Source: an uncultured Rubrobacteraceae bacterium (GTDB taxonomy: Bacteria; Actinomycetota; Rubrobacteria; Rubrobacterales; Rubrobacteraceae). From it: 64,000 nucleotides of DNA. The DNA is taken from assembly GCA_902806065.1 (NCBI GenBank), contig CADCVE010000001.1, positions 124,001 through 188,000 of the forward strand, in the 5' to 3' direction. This document shows positions 27,797 to 37,378 of the stretch, one piece after another. The notes beneath the pieces were generated by a model that was given only the letters and a program-made list of their open reading frames with translations, did no database searches and was not told the DNA's origin. Numbering within the stretch: position 1 is the stretch's first letter; the number at the start of each line of letters is the position of its first letter. The translations under genes and the position numbers were made by a program.

Positions 27797-27826
27797 GGGG
27801 GCTGGAGCCGCTCGGATCCAGCCCCC
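27797..27826 (+). terminator. Perfect 10-bp hairpin after the propeller gene
   Basis: GGGGGCTGGA, a ten-base loop and TCCAGCCCCC form a perfect GC-rich stem 22 bases after the stop at 27772. No T-run follows, so termination would be of the U-tract-less type common in high-GC actinobacteria. Confidence 0.7.
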
Positions 27827-28259
27827 GGCCTCCAACGCCGGGACCGGTCGGTAGGGGTGAGTCCTTCGGTCCTTCCTGCTTGTGACCATAGACGATATCG
27901 AAGAGCCGTTCCGGGATCCTGCGGTGCGGTTCTTCCTTCTACGACTTTTCTGGAGAACGGGGCCGTCGCGGCGGACGCACTTGTGTATGCACCACGATAG
28001 CCGCGCGGGTCAGTTCAAGGTAGTGATGCGTGAGAAAAGCGACCAGGAGATCCGGAACCCGTAGTACGAGGAGGGCTTCAAGTTCGGCATCCGTGGCATC
28101 GCCAACCGCCATCACCAGCAGTGGCTTGCCCGCGACTAGAAACGAGTTGGGCCACGCTGTTTGTAATAGCAGCGCGGCCCATTACTAGCATCAATTACAA
28201 CTGTCGTACTAATCGAGCTGTCTGGTTGTTTGGTACTGCTCGGGCTTGCCGTTCGTCTC
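27827..28259. other. Intergenic region, possible broken small ORF
   Basis: A GTG-led frame at 27882-28064 (60 codons, starting with TIDDIEEPFRDPAVRFFLLR) stops at TAG but continues in frame as YEEGFKFGIRGIANRHHQQW to a TAG at 28137-28139. I do not recognise a family. It may be a decayed gene or chance coding in GC-rich DNA. Nothing else was seen. Confidence 0.3.
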
Positions 28260-31200
28260 TTACTTTGCAGCCTTGCTTCGGGCCTGCGGTACCTCCGTCT
28301 CTCCGCTGTTGCCGTTCTGGCTTTCGGGGTCGTAGGCCAGGTTGGGGGCGAGCCACCTCTCGGCCTCTTCGAGCGTCATGCCCTTGCGCTCCGCGTAGTC
28401 GTCGGCCTGGTCGCGGCCTATCTCGGCGACACCGAAGTAGGAGGACTCCGGGTGTGAGAAGTAGTAGCCGCTGACCGCTGAGCCCGGCCACATCGCGCAG
28501 CTCTCGGTGAGCTCGATGCCGGCGTTCTCCTCCACGTTCAAGAGGTCCCAGAGGGTGCGCTTCTCTGTGTGCTCCGGGCAGGCCGGATAGCCGGGAGCGG
28601 GACGGATGCCGCGGTACTTCTCCCAGAGGAGGTCCTCACTGTCGAGGTCCTCGTCCGGTGCGTAGCCCCAGAACTCCCTGCGCACCCGCTCGTGCATCAA
28701 CTCGGCGAAGGCCTCGGCGATACGGTCAGCCAGAGCCTTGACCATGATGGAGTTGTAGACGTCGTTCTCTTCCTCGAAGCGCCGCGCGGCCTCCTCCGCC
28801 CCGGTTCCGGCGGTAACGGCGAAGAAACCGATGTAGTCCTCCAGACCCGTGTCCTTCGGGGCGAGGAAGTCTACCAGCGAGCGGTTCGGGCGGCCCGGGG
28901 GCTTCTGCTTCTGCTGGCGTAGGAAGTGGAAGTTCGTCAAGACCTCCTCGCGCGACTCGTCGGTATACACCTCCACGGAATCGTTCGGCAGGGTGTTGGC
29001 CGGGAAGAGACCGATGACGCCGCGGGGTTTGAGCCAGTCCTCTTCGATAACGCGGTCCAGAAGGGCCTGGGCCTCATTGAAGAGCGTGCGCGCCTCCTCG
29101 CCCTTCTCCGGGTCGTCGAAGATCTTCGGGTAGCTGCCCTTCATCTGCCAGGAGTGGAAAAAGGGTGTCCAGGCTATGTAGTTCCGGATCTCCTCTAGCG
29201 GGTAACCATCGAACGTCCGGATTCCGAGCACGTTCGGCCTCGGCGGGGCGTATCCCTTCCAGTCTATCTTCGTCCTGTTCGCCCGCGCTCTTTCGAGCTT
29301 GGCCATCTTCGTGCTGGACCTGCGTCCGGCGTGCTTTATGCGCACCTGCTCGTAATCGGCGGCGATCTGCTCGGCGTAGCCCGCCTTGCCCTTACCTACC
29401 AGGCTCTGCACCACACCCACGGCCCTCGACGCGTCCTTTACGTGAATAATGGGATGGTCGTACCCTGGCGCAATCTTCACGGCCGTATGCGTCTGCGAAG
29501 TCGTCGCCCCGCCGATAAGCAGCGGTATGTCGAAGCCCTCGCGCTGCATCTCCTTCGCGTTATGCACCATCTCATCCAGCGACGGCGTGATAAGCCCTGA
29601 GAGCCCAATGATGTCCGCGTTATTCTCCTTGGCGGCCTCCAGTATCTTCGCCGACGGCACCATTACCCCGAGGTCGATCACCTCGAAGTTGTTGCACTGC
29701 AACACGACCCCTACGATATTCTTGCCAATATCATGTACGTCGCCCTTCACGGTCGCCATAATAACCGTGCCGTTCGGCTTCTGGGCCTCACCCTTCTCCG
29801 CCTCGATAAACGGTAGCAGGTACGCGACGGCCTTCTTCATAACCCGCGCGCTCTTGACTACCTGCGGGAGAAACATCTTGCCCTCGCCGAACAGGTCCCC
29901 GACCACGTTCATCCCGTCCATAAGGGGACCTTCGATCACCTCTATCGGATGGGGGAACCGCTGGCGAGCCTCCTCGGTGTCATCCTCGACGTTATCGGTT
30001 ATGCCCTTGACGAGCGCGTGCTCCAGCCGCTTCTCCACCGGCCACGTCCGCCACTCCAGGTCCTTCTCCTTCACGGAGCCGTCGCCCTGATCCCGGTACT
30101 TCTCCGACAGCTCCAGCAACCGCTCCGTCGAATCGTCCCGGCGGTTCATCACTACATCCTCGACGGCCTCTCGCAACTCTTCGTCTATATCGTCATAGAC
30201 CGCGAGCTGGCCGGCGTTCACGATGCCCATCGTCAGCCCTGCATTGATCGCGTGGTACAGAAACGCCGCGTGCAACGCCTCACGCACCGGGTTGTTGCCG
30301 CGGAACGAGAACGAGACGTTGGAGATCCCGCCCGAAGTCTTGGCGTGGGGGAGGGTCTGGTGTATTTCCCTGACCGCCTCGATGTAGTCTACGCCGTAGT
30401 TGTTGTGCTCCTCGATGCCCGTGGCGATGGCGAAAACGTTCGGGTCGAAGACGATGTCCTCTGCTGGGAAGCCGATCTCCTCGGTGAGGATCTTGTAGGC
30501 GCGGGTGCAGATCTCGACCTTACGGTCCTTGGAGTCCGCCTGGCCCTGCTCGTCGAAGGCCATTACGATCACCGCCGCCCCGTACCTCTTCAGGAGCTGT
30601 GCCTGCCGGATGAACTCCTCCTCGCCCTCTTTCATGCTGATGGAGTTGACTATCGCCTTGCCCTGCACGAGCTTCAGGCCCGCCTCGATGATGGACCACT
30701 TGGACGCGTCGATCATCACCGGAACCCGCGAGATGTCCGGCTCCGCGGCTACGAGGTTCAGGAAGGTGACCATCGCCTCCTCACCGTCAAGCATCCCCTC
30801 ATCCATGTTGATGTCTATAATCTGCGCACCGTTCTCCACCTGCTGCCGCGCCACGTCCAGCGCCGTCTCATAATCGTCGTTCAGAATGAGTTCCTTGAAC
30901 CTCGCCGATCCCGTAACGTTCGTCCGCTCCCCGACGTTCACGAACAGCGAGTCCGGCCCGATATTGAGCGGCTCCAGCCCGGAGAGCCTCAGCTTCTTCG
31001 GAAGCTCCGGAACCTCGCGCGGCGCATGCCCGGAGACGGCCTCTGCCATCGCCCTGATGTGGTCCGGCGTCGTACCGCAGCAGCCCCCGACGATGTTCAA
31101 CCAACCGTTCGCGGCCCACTCCCCGATCTCCGCCGCCATGTACTCGGGGCTCTCATCGTACTCCCCGAACTCATTCGGCAGACCAGCGTTCGGGTACGCG

Positions 31201-32039
31201 CTCACGTGCGTCTCGGCGATCCCCGAAAGCTCCTCTATATACTGCCGAAGCTCCTTCGATCCCAGAGCGCAGTTCAGGCCGACGCTAATTGGCTTGGCGT
31301 GGCTTACCGAGTTCCAGAACGCCTCCGTTACCTGACCCGAGAGCGTCCGCCCGCTCGCGTCGGTGATGGTACCGGAGATCATCAATGGTACGTCCAGGCC
31401 CGCCTCTCCGAGGTAATCCGTGATCCCGAAGATAGCAGCCTTGGCATTCAGCGTATCGAAGATAGTCTCCACGAGCAGCAGGTCCGCGCCGCCCTCCACG
31501 AGTCCCCGCGCCGCCTCCTTGTACGCCGCCGCCAACTCGTCGAAGGTGACGTTCCTGAAGCCGGGGTTGTTCACGTCCGGCGAGAGAGAGGCCGTGCGGT
31601 TGGTGGGGCCGAGGGCGCCGGCCACGAAACGCGGCTTGTCCGGAGTCTTCTCCGTGTAGGCGTCCGCCGCTGCGCGGGCGACGCGCGCCGATTCGTAGTT
31701 CAGCTCGTAGGCCAGGTCCTCCATCTTGTAGTCCGCCTGGGCGATGGTGGTCGAGCTGAAGGTGTTAGTCTCCACGATGTCCGAGCCGGCCTCCATTGTG
31801 GCCTCGTGGATGTTGCCGATGATCTTGGGTTGGGTGAGGGAGAGCAGGTCGTTGTTGCCCTTGAGCTCCCCAGGATGGTCGGCGAATCGTTCCCCGCGGT
31901 AATCCTCTTCCTCCAGGCCGTAGCTCTGAATCATGGTCCCCATAGCGCAATCCAACACGAGGATGCGCTGCTTCAAAGCGTCCCTAAACCTCGAAACCCG
32001 GGCCGCCTGCTCTTCGCCTACCGTACTCTTGAGAACCAT
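28260..32039 (-). CDS. metH: Cobalamin-dependent methionine synthase
   Basis: MetH transfers the methyl group of methyltetrahydrofolate to homocysteine via cobalamin. All four modules of the 1259-residue form are present. The homocysteine domain has [16 protein letters not shown] (zinc cysteines), and the pterin domain starts around [17 protein letters not shown]. The B12 domain has the base-off motif [15 protein letters not shown], whose His ligates cobalt. The AdoMet reactivation domain has [18 protein letters not shown] 32039 has AGAGAGG five bases upstream. A SAM-I riboswitch lies about 320 bases upstream on the same strand, so expression is predicted to fall when SAM is plentiful. A small ORF lies between the riboswitch and metH. 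Confidence 0.98.
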   Translation of the reverse strand: MVLKSTVGEEQAARVSRFRDALKQRILVLDCAMGTMIQSYGLEEEDYRGERFADHPGELKGNNDLLSLTQPKIIGNIHEATMEAGSDIVETNTFSSTTIAQADYKMEDLAYELNYESARVARAAADAYTEKTPDKPRFVAGALGPTNRTASLSPDVNNPGFRNVTFDELAAAYKEAARGLVEGGADLLLVETIFDTLNAKAAIFGITDYLGEAGLDVPLMISGTITDASGRTLSGQVTEAFWNSVSHAKPISVGLNCALGSKELRQYIEELSGIAETHVSAYPNAGLPNEFGEYDESPEYMAAEIGEWAANGWLNIVGGCCGTTPDHIRAMAEAVSGHAPREVPELPKKLRLSGLEPLNIGPDSLFVNVGERTNVTGSARFKELILNDDYETALDVARQQVENGAQIIDINMDEGMLDGEEAMVTFLNLVAAEPDISRVPVMIDASKWSIIEAGLKLVQGKAIVNSISMKEGEEEFIRQAQLLKRYGAAVIVMAFDEQGQADSKDRKVEICTRAYKILTEEIGFPAEDIVFDPNVFAIATGIEEHNNYGVDYIEAVREIHQTLPHAKTSGGISNVSFSFRGNNPVREALHAAFLYHAINAGLTMGIVNAGQLAVYDDIDEELREAVEDVVMNRRDDSTERLLELSEKYRDQGDGSVKEKDLEWRTWPVEKRLEHALVKGITDNVEDDTEEARQRFPHPIEVIEGPLMDGMNVVGDLFGEGKMFLPQVVKSARVMKKAVAYLLPFIEAEKGEAQKPNGTVIMATVKGDVHDIGKNIVGVVLQCNNFEVIDLGVMVPSAKILEAAKENNADIIGLSGLITPSLDEMVHNAKEMQREGFDIPLLIGGATTSQTHTAVKIAPGYDHPIIHVKDASRAVGVVQSLVGKGKAGYAEQIAADYEQVRIKHAGRRSSTKMAKLERARANRTKIDWKGYAPPRPNVLGIRTFDGYPLEEIRNYIAWTPFFHSWQMKGSYPKIFDDPEKGEEARTLFNEAQALLDRVIEEDWLKPRGVIGLFPANTLPNDSVEVYTDESREEVLTNFHFLRQQKQKPPGRPNRSLVDFLAPKDTGLEDYIGFFAVTAGTGAEEAARRFEEENDVYNSIMVKALADRIAEAFAELMHERVRREFWGYAPDEDLDSEDLLWEKYRGIRPAPGYPACPEHTEKRTLWDLLNVEENAGIELTESCAMWPGSAVSGYYFSHPESSYFGVAEIGRDQADDYAERKGMTLEEAERWLAPNLAYDPESQNGNSGETEVPQARSKAAK

Positions 32040-32111
32040 GAATTCCTCTCTATGCTATTAACGTTCAAACGTTCGTCTCTCGAAGCTGTCCTGATCGGTG
32101 AATCGACGCGG

Positions 32112-32282
32112 TCAGTTGATGGCTTCGATCACGTTGTCCGCTAGATGTGGCATCGAGGCCGGGGGCATGAGATAAGCCCTGTTGTAGGAACGGTCGGCCG
32201 GAAGCGTATCCAGGTCGCCGCCTACGAGCACTAGCCCGTGGAGCTTCTCTCTGATGCCTAGCGACTTCTCTTTTGCACTCAA
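32112..32282 (-). CDS. Small unidentified ORF between SAM riboswitch and metH
   Basis: A 56-codon frame with a TTG start at 32282, reading AKEKSLGIREKLHGLVLVGG, then DLDTLPADRSYNRAYLMPPA, and ending in NVIEAIN. I do not recognise a family. Its Shine-Dalgarno would be AGAGAGAGG (32301-32293), ten bases upstream, the same strand segment that pairs in the riboswitch expression platform, so its translation would be gated by SAM. It could be a leader-type ORF coupling to metH, a remnant of another methionine gene, or chance. Confidence 0.45.
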   Translation of the reverse strand: MSAKEKSLGIREKLHGLVLVGGDLDTLPADRSYNRAYLMPPASMPHLADNVIEAIN

Positions 32283-32292
32283 TATGGATTGA

Positions 32293-32334
32293 CCTCTCTC
32301 TAGGCGCGCCCCGCCAGGACATAACAGAGAGAGG
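32293..32334 (-). promoter_or_regulatory. Shine-Dalgarno-sequestering hairpin of the SAM riboswitch
   Basis: On the minus strand CCTCTCTCT (32334-32326) and AGAGAGAGG (32301-32293) form a perfect 9-bp stem with a 24-nt loop. The second arm is a good ribosome-binding site. The first arm lies within CCTCACCTCTCTCT (32339-32326), which can instead pair, with one mismatch, to GAGAGATGAGG (32367-32357), the 3' strand of riboswitch helix P1. The two pairings exclude each other. Confidence 0.65.
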
Positions 32335-32357
32335 TGAGGGCGAAGATGTCCCGCAAC

Positions 32358-32480
32358 CTCATCTCTCGGAGTCCCCTCCGCGGGAGTTGGCACCTGCCAC
32401 AGTCCTCCGGCTACTCTAATCCTTCGGGCCATCGGTTGCCGCAGCTTCTCAGGGCCCATCCCTCCACTGCTCTCGATGAG
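32358..32480 (-). ncRNA. SAM-I (S-box) riboswitch
   Basis: Read on the minus strand, the segment matches the S-box core in order: CTCATCGAGAGCAGTGGAGG (P1 5' strand and kink-turn), GGATGGGCCCTGAGAAGC, TGCGGCAACC, the P3 arm, GGTGCCAACTCCCGC, then CTCCGAGAGATGAG closing P1. All the conserved blocks (AGAG..GGAGGGA, GGCCC, GGCAACC, GGTGCCAA.TCC, GATGAG) are present. It binds S-adenosylmethionine and usually represses methionine and SAM synthesis genes. Here it lies upstream of metH on the same strand, 46 bases after the stop of crtB. Confidence 0.95.
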
Positions 32481-32525
32481 CGCCACCCGGGAAAACTCCC
32501 AGACAACTCCTAAATTACACCACGA

Positions 32526-33491
32526 TCATTCTGTAATTGCAATTCCGCCGGGCGCGACCCCACGTCCGCCACGAACCCGCGCCACGACCTCTCCCGGGTC
32601 TCCCCAGGCACACGACGCCGCGACCCGCAGCTTGTGTGGAAGAGACGTCTCCGCCCTGTTCGCAAAGACGTCATAACCCTGCGCCTCGATGCGGTCCAGT
32701 ATCCCCTCGTACAATCGCGCCGCCACGATAACTGGATACCTGTGCCCCCGCGGGATGTAACGCATTCCCCCGTCGGCGATCCGATAGAGCCTCCTCGCCC
32801 GGGAAACCTCGAAACTCATCAACTTCACAAACCTCTCATCCACCACGCCCCGGCCCAACTCCTCCTCCGAATACCCGAAACGCTCCAAATCTTCGAGCGG
32901 CACATACACCCGTCCCCGGACCCAGTCCTCCTTCACGTCCCGCAAGAAGTTCGAGAGCTGCATAGCGACCCCCAACGCCTCCGCGTGCGGGTTCGACGCC
33001 TCGTCCCGCGCCCCTATTACACGGCACATCATCAGCCCCACGACCGCCGCGCTCCCGTACGTGTACTCCTTCAACTCCTCATACGTCTGGTAGCGGAACA
33101 CGCCGGTGTCCATCTTCATGCTTCCCATAAACGCCTCTATTAGCTCCGACCCGATACCGCAGACCACTACCGTGTTCGCGAACGCCCGCAAAACGGGGTT
33201 CGAGACCGCTTTCCCGGCAACCGCCGCCAGGGTCTCTTCCTCGAAGACTTGCAGACCCGCGAGTTGCTCGTCGAGGCTCGTCGCTCCCGGGTTGTCCACG
33301 ATCTCATCCGCGTAGCGCATAAAAGCGTACAAAGCGTGTACGTGCGGCCTGACCTTCTTTGGAAAGAGGCTCGTCGAGAAATAGTAGGTCCTGCTGTGCG
33401 CCTTCTGCACCTGCTGGCACAGCTCATAGCACTCGGCCAGGGGGAGGCTCTTGCGGACGAGCGGCCCCTCGCCGACCGGGTCTAGGCGCAC
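32526..33491 (-). CDS. crtB: Phytoene synthase
   Basis: CrtB condenses two geranylgeranyl diphosphates to phytoene. The 321-residue protein carries the first Asp-rich motif in MRYADEIVDNPG, the second in LSNFLRDVKEDW, and the conserved SRTYYFSTSLFPK start region and GRVYVPLEDLERFG. The start is GTG 33491, which overlaps the TAG of crtI (TAGTG), so the two are translationally coupled; the longer frame reads inside crtI. Together with crtI it gives the start of a carotenoid pathway, in keeping with a pigmented, radiation-tolerant organism. No cyclase or later carotenoid genes lie in the window. Confidence 0.95.
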   Translation of the reverse strand: MRLDPVGEGPLVRKSLPLAECYELCQQVQKAHSRTYYFSTSLFPKKVRPHVHALYAFMRYADEIVDNPGATSLDEQLAGLQVFEEETLAAVAGKAVSNPVLRAFANTVVVCGIGSELIEAFMGSMKMDTGVFRYQTYEELKEYTYGSAAVVGLMMCRVIGARDEASNPHAEALGVAMQLSNFLRDVKEDWVRGRVYVPLEDLERFGYSEEELGRGVVDERFVKLMSFEVSRARRLYRIADGGMRYIPRGHRYPVIVAARLYEGILDRIEAQGYDVFANRAETSLPHKLRVAASCAWGDPGEVVARVRGGRGVAPGGIAITE

Positions 33492-35038
33492 TACTCGGCG
33501 ACCCCGGCGCCCGTCTTGACGCTCTTTGGAGTGGGGGAGGGCCGTCCGAGGTCCCGCCCGATGCGCTCCGCCGCGAGCCTGGCGCCGATAGTGACGAGTG
33601 GCACGCCCGTACCGGGGCGGGTACTCGCGCCCACGAAGTACACGCCTTTTATTGTCTTCGAGGCCATAGGCGGCCGGAAGAAGCCAACCTGGAAGATGCC
33701 GTGTCCGATGCCGAACGCGGCACCCTCTTCGAGGTTGTAGTCCGAGAGCCAATCCTGGGGCGTCTTGACCTTCTCGTAGACGACGTGACTGCGTATGTTC
33801 TCTATGCCGGCCTTCTTCTCCAGCAGGTCGTAGATGCGCTCCTTGAACCCGGGGCCTTCACGCTCCCAGTCCACGTTCTCGCCCAGGTGTGGCGTCGGCA
33901 CGAGGACGTAGAGGGACTCCATACCCGGTGGCGCCGCGTTTTTGTCCGTGCGCGAGGGGACGTTTGTGTAGAAGGACGGGTCGTCGGGGAGACGGCGTTC
34001 GGCGAAGATCTGCTGGAAGTTCTCCCGGTAATTCTTCGAGAGATAGACGTTATGGTGCGACATGTGATCCAGCCTCCTATCCAACCCCAGATAGAGCATG
34101 AACGAGGAAGCGGTATACAGCAGCTTCTCCTGCTTGCGCACCTTCCACTTGAAATCACCCTCTCCCGCCGAGCGCGGCAAGAGCTTCCTATATACATACG
34201 GCAAGTCCGCGTTCGCGAGCACCGCGTCCGCCCCAACTTCCTCGCCGTTTACCCGCACGCCGCGTGTCTTGTCTCCCGAGGTGACTATCTCCTCGACGGG
34301 GCTGTTCAAGTTGATCTCTACTCCGAGGTCGCGGGCGAGCCGGGTTATGGCTTCGATCAGCTCGTACATCCCGCCGCGGGGGAACCAGAGGCCGTCTTCG
34401 GCGAGCTCGGTGTATGGCAGGAGGGCGTAGACCGCGGGCGCCTCGAAGGGTGAGAGCCCGAGGTACATGGTCTGGAATGAGAACGTCTGCCGTAGCTTGT
34501 CCGTCTTGAAGTATTTGGAGACGGAGCGGTAGTAGTTGTTGACGGCCTTGGTCTTGAGCAGGAGCTTGAGGTTGCGGGGGCCGAAGAAGTCGGTTGCTTT
34601 CTCGAAGTCACGCTCCACGAACTCGCTGCGTCCGAGGCGGTATTTGAGGCAGGCGTCGCGCATGAAGCTGTAGAAGCGGGGGGTGACGCCCGGTTCGATG
34701 CGCTCGAGCTCGGGGATCAAGGCGGGTAGGGAGGAGGAGACGCTGATCGAATCTCCGTCCCCGAAGTGGACCCGGTAGTTAGGGTCCAGGTTTATAAGGT
34801 CTATCTCTTCGTCGAGGTCGCGTCCGGCGGCGGCGAAAAGGTCGCGGTATACGTCGGTCATGAGCAGAAGTGTCGGGCCTGTATCGAAGGTGAAGCCGTC
34901 TTCCCGCAGACGGCCCACACGCCCGCCGGTCTGGCCGTTCTTCTCGAAGATCTGGACATCGAAGCCCATGAGCCGGAGGCGGATCGCCGCCGCGAGCCCA
35001 CCCATCCCGGCCCCGATAATTGCCACCCTCTTCGCCAA
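33491..35038 (-). CDS. crtI: Phytoene desaturase (CrtI type)
   Basis: A 515-residue FAD enzyme that desaturates phytoene toward lycopene or neurosporene. It has the N-terminal dinucleotide fold VAIIGAGMGGLAAAIRLRLMG, the substrate-region motif GGRVGRLREDGFTFDTGP and the C-terminal FAD motif VYFVGASTRPGTGVPLVTIG typical of bacterial CrtI. Length is normal. ATG 35038 has GAGAGGTGGAAG upstream. It is first in the crtI-crtB unit and divergent from the RlmI-like gene (about 105 bases between starts). The number of desaturation steps cannot be read from sequence. Confidence 0.96.
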   Translation of the reverse strand: MAKRVAIIGAGMGGLAAAIRLRLMGFDVQIFEKNGQTGGRVGRLREDGFTFDTGPTLLLMTDVYRDLFAAAGRDLDEEIDLINLDPNYRVHFGDGDSISVSSSLPALIPELERIEPGVTPRFYSFMRDACLKYRLGRSEFVERDFEKATDFFGPRNLKLLLKTKAVNNYYRSVSKYFKTDKLRQTFSFQTMYLGLSPFEAPAVYALLPYTELAEDGLWFPRGGMYELIEAITRLARDLGVEINLNSPVEEIVTSGDKTRGVRVNGEEVGADAVLANADLPYVYRKLLPRSAGEGDFKWKVRKQEKLLYTASSFMLYLGLDRRLDHMSHHNVYLSKNYRENFQQIFAERRLPDDPSFYTNVPSRTDKNAAPPGMESLYVLVPTPHLGENVDWEREGPGFKERIYDLLEKKAGIENIRSHVVYEKVKTPQDWLSDYNLEEGAAFGIGHGIFQVGFFRPPMASKTIKGVYFVGASTRPGTGVPLVTIGARLAAERIGRDLGRPSPTPKSVKTGAGVAE

Positions 35039-35142
35039 ACTTCCACCTCTCCGAAGCTCTTGCCTTCCGTTTGCAAGGTATATTGGAGTATACGCCAGGG
35101 ATGCTAGCAGGGCGTGCGAGAGGGCCAGGTAAAGGGGCTTAC

Positions 35143-36354
35143 ATGAGTATGGCGAAGGCTATGACAACAGGTGGCGCGATGAGAGCGGCGGTGCTCACGA
35201 AGAGAGGCGCCGCACGGGCGAGGTCGGGGCACCCCTGGATCTACCGCTCCGACATCACCGACGCTACGGGAGATGTCGGCGACGTCGTCCGCGTCATGGA
35301 CCGGGCCGGACGCTTTCTCGGCCATGCCTTCTATAACCCGAAGAGCGAGATCACACTCCGCATCGTAACCCGCGAAGACGAGCCAATAGACGCAGCCTTT
35401 TTCCGCGCCCGCATGCAGAAGGCCAGGGATTACCGCGCATCGCTTGACATAGACGCCAGCGCCTACCGTATGGTCCACGCCGAGGCCGACGGCATCCCCG
35501 GCCTCGTCATAGATTGCTACGGAGAATACTTCGTCCTCCAGGTAGGCTCGGCCGCCGTCGAGGAGCGCCTATCCTGGATCATCGCCACCCTCGAAGACCT
35601 CTTCGCTCCCACGGGCATCCTCCTCCGCGGCGACTCGCCGTCCCGCAAGAGAGAGGGCCTCGTTGCCAAGACCGAAGTCCTCTCCGGCGAAGTCCCGGAA
35701 TCGGTTGTCGTCCACGAAGGGCCTGCGCGCTACAACGCCGGGCTGCGGGCCGGCCAGAAGACCGGAAGCTTCCTCGACCAGCGTGAGAACCACCTCGCCG
35801 CCGCACGATACATAGGCGAAGCCAAAGGCGGAGCCGGCCGCGTCTTGGACGTCTTCTCCTACGCTGGCGGTTTCACCCTGCACGCTGCTCGCGTCGCGGA
35901 GACCGTGGAGGCCGTGGACTCCAGCGGCGACGCGTTAGAGAGAGCGCGCGCCAATGTGGAGCTAAACAAACTCTCGAACGTTACGTTCACCAGGGCCAGC
36001 GCCTTCGACCTGCTTCGCGAGCGGTCGGACGCTGGGGAGACCTACGACGCCGTCATCCTCGACCCTCCGGCCTTCGCCAAGACTAAGCGCGATCTACGCG
36101 GCGCCGCCCGCGCTTACAAGGAGATAAACCTGCGCGCCATGAAGCTCCTCAACCCCGACGGCATTCTCGTCAGCTGTTCTTGCTCTTATCACTTTTCACG
36201 CGAGCTCATGCAGGAAACATTACGCTCCGCCGCTTCGGACGCAGGGCGTGTCATTCGGGTGCGCGAGTGGCGTGACCAGGCGCTAGATCATCCCCAGGTT
36301 CTCACCATTCCTGAGACCAGCTATCTCAAGTGCGCCGTACTGGAGTGTCTATAG
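35143..36354 (+). CDS. Class I SAM-dependent rRNA methyltransferase (RlmI-like)
   Basis: A 403-residue protein: N-terminal PUA domain (AAVLTKRGAARARSGHPWIY), a linking domain with NAGLRAGQKTGSFLDQRENH, and a Rossmann methyltransferase (VLDVFSYAGGFTLHAARVA, then VILDPPAFAKTKRDLRGA and the catalytic-type SCSCSYHF). This is the layout of RlmI, which methylates C5 of cytidine in 23S rRNA. ATG 35143 is used because AAAGGGG lies five bases upstream; the longest frame (35020) reads into the crtI promoter. A 111-nt stretch of this gene (35926-36036) recurs near 41804-41914 as an isolated fragment. Confidence 0.9.
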   Translation: MSMAKAMTTGGAMRAAVLTKRGAARARSGHPWIYRSDITDATGDVGDVVRVMDRAGRFLGHAFYNPKSEITLRIVTREDEPIDAAFFRARMQKARDYRASLDIDASAYRMVHAEADGIPGLVIDCYGEYFVLQVGSAAVEERLSWIIATLEDLFAPTGILLRGDSPSRKREGLVAKTEVLSGEVPESVVVHEGPARYNAGLRAGQKTGSFLDQRENHLAAARYIGEAKGGAGRVLDVFSYAGGFTLHAARVAETVEAVDSSGDALERARANVELNKLSNVTFTRASAFDLLRERSDAGETYDAVILDPPAFAKTKRDLRGAARAYKEINLRAMKLLNPDGILVSCSCSYHFSRELMQETLRSAASDAGRVIRVREWRDQALDHPQVLTIPETSYLKCAVLECL

Positions 36355-36778
36355 TGGGTGCCAGTAGCAGCTTCTTCAGGATGTCCAAGACGGTCAGGAA
36401 TCGGCTGCGACCGTGAATCCGAACTGTCGAACGAACCCTACCACGTTTGCGTCCTTGGCCTAGCGAAAGCTCCTGGCCAGGCGCCAGGCGGATGCGCCAA
36501 GCTTTGGGGAGCCAAGATTCCGACCAGGAGCCACCGGGTAGTCTTCTAACCCGATTCGCTTTCGCGGGCTACCGGCTATGTATAGGCGCTGTGGTACGCG
36601 CAAGCATTCGTGCCGAATGAAAAGTTGTTTAAAGAAGAATTTGGGTCGGCACAGGTGGTTGCGGAAAGGCTGGATCTCTTCGCTTTCGCTCGTGATTCGT
36701 GACGACGCTGAACGGGCGGCTACCGTCGGTAGGTGTGTGAGGATTTGTCGTTCTCCGCGGGGCTCGACCCGGTACTCT
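36355..36778. other. Intergenic region with no recognised gene
   Basis: About 420 bases between the methyltransferase and the HD-GYP gene. Short frames on both strands lack motifs. A small inverted repeat of GGCC/GGCGCC type lies around 36457-36492. No promoter or RNA element was recognised. Confidence 0.4.
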
Positions 36779-37378
36779 TCAGCCTAGCACGGCCTTGACG
36801 GCCTCGACCACGAACGGGTCGAATTAGCTCCCAGCCCCGGCTTCCAGCTCGGCGATAGCCTCCTCGTGGGAGAGAGCTTTGCGGTAGGGGCGGTCGTTCG
36901 TCATGGCGTCGTAAGCGTCGACAACCGAGATCAAACGAGCCTCCGCCGGGATCTCGTCGCCCGCGAGTCCCGCCGGGTACCCTCGACCGTCGAAGCGTTC
37001 GTGGTGGGCTAGAACCGCCGCCCGGACCCGTTCGAGCCCAGGGATCCCGGAGAGCATCTCGGCCCCGATCTCCGGGTGGCGGCGCATGATCTCCCACTCA
37101 TGCTCGCTGAGCTTCCCGGGTTTACAGAGGATTGAGCTTGGGATGTGTATCTTACCGATGTCGTGCAAGACCGCTGCCTGCCGGGCTGTCCACGTTTCTT
37201 CGGCTCCAAGCTCTAACCTGACCGCCACCTCCCCTACTAGCACTTTGGTACGCTCCACGTGACCCTTCGACGCCGCATTGTGAATTCCCAAAGCCGACGT
37301 TAGAACGGAAACAGGTTTCGCCAGCGTGTCACTTTGCAGGAACAACTTCCGGTATTGGCGCTCTGGAACCACGATCAT
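36779..37378 (-). pseudogene. HD-GYP domain protein interrupted by an in-frame TAA near its C-terminus
   Basis: The frame from ATG 37378 (GGGAGG six bases upstream) gives 184 residues ending at TAA 36826-36824. The HD-GYP core is intact: GHVERTKVLV, VLHDIGKIHIP (the HD pair), AAVLAHHERFDGRGYPAGLA and VVDAYDAMTNDRPYR. This group hydrolyses cyclic di-GMP. In relatives the end reads GAGTQFDP..VEAF; here GAGS, the TAA, then FDPFVVEAVKAVLG continues in the same frame to a TGA at 36781-36779, so a Gln codon seems to have become TAA. Only 14 residues are lost, so the 184-residue product may still fold and work. Confidence 0.75.

Noticed and set aside
29949-32144. 731-codon plus-strand open frame opposite metH
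   Set aside because: It is the antisense shadow of metH in GC-rich DNA. It has no protein motifs and a low-complexity Arg/Leu/Val-rich composition, while metH on the other strand is certain.
33359-34453. 364-codon plus-strand frame opposite crtI/crtB
   Set aside because: Antisense to two fully recognised enzymes, with no domain features.
36824-36826. TAA in the HD-GYP gene as a recoding site
   Set aside because: TAA and TAG end many intact genes here, and no hairpin or special context accompanies it. A CAA to TAA mutation explains it.
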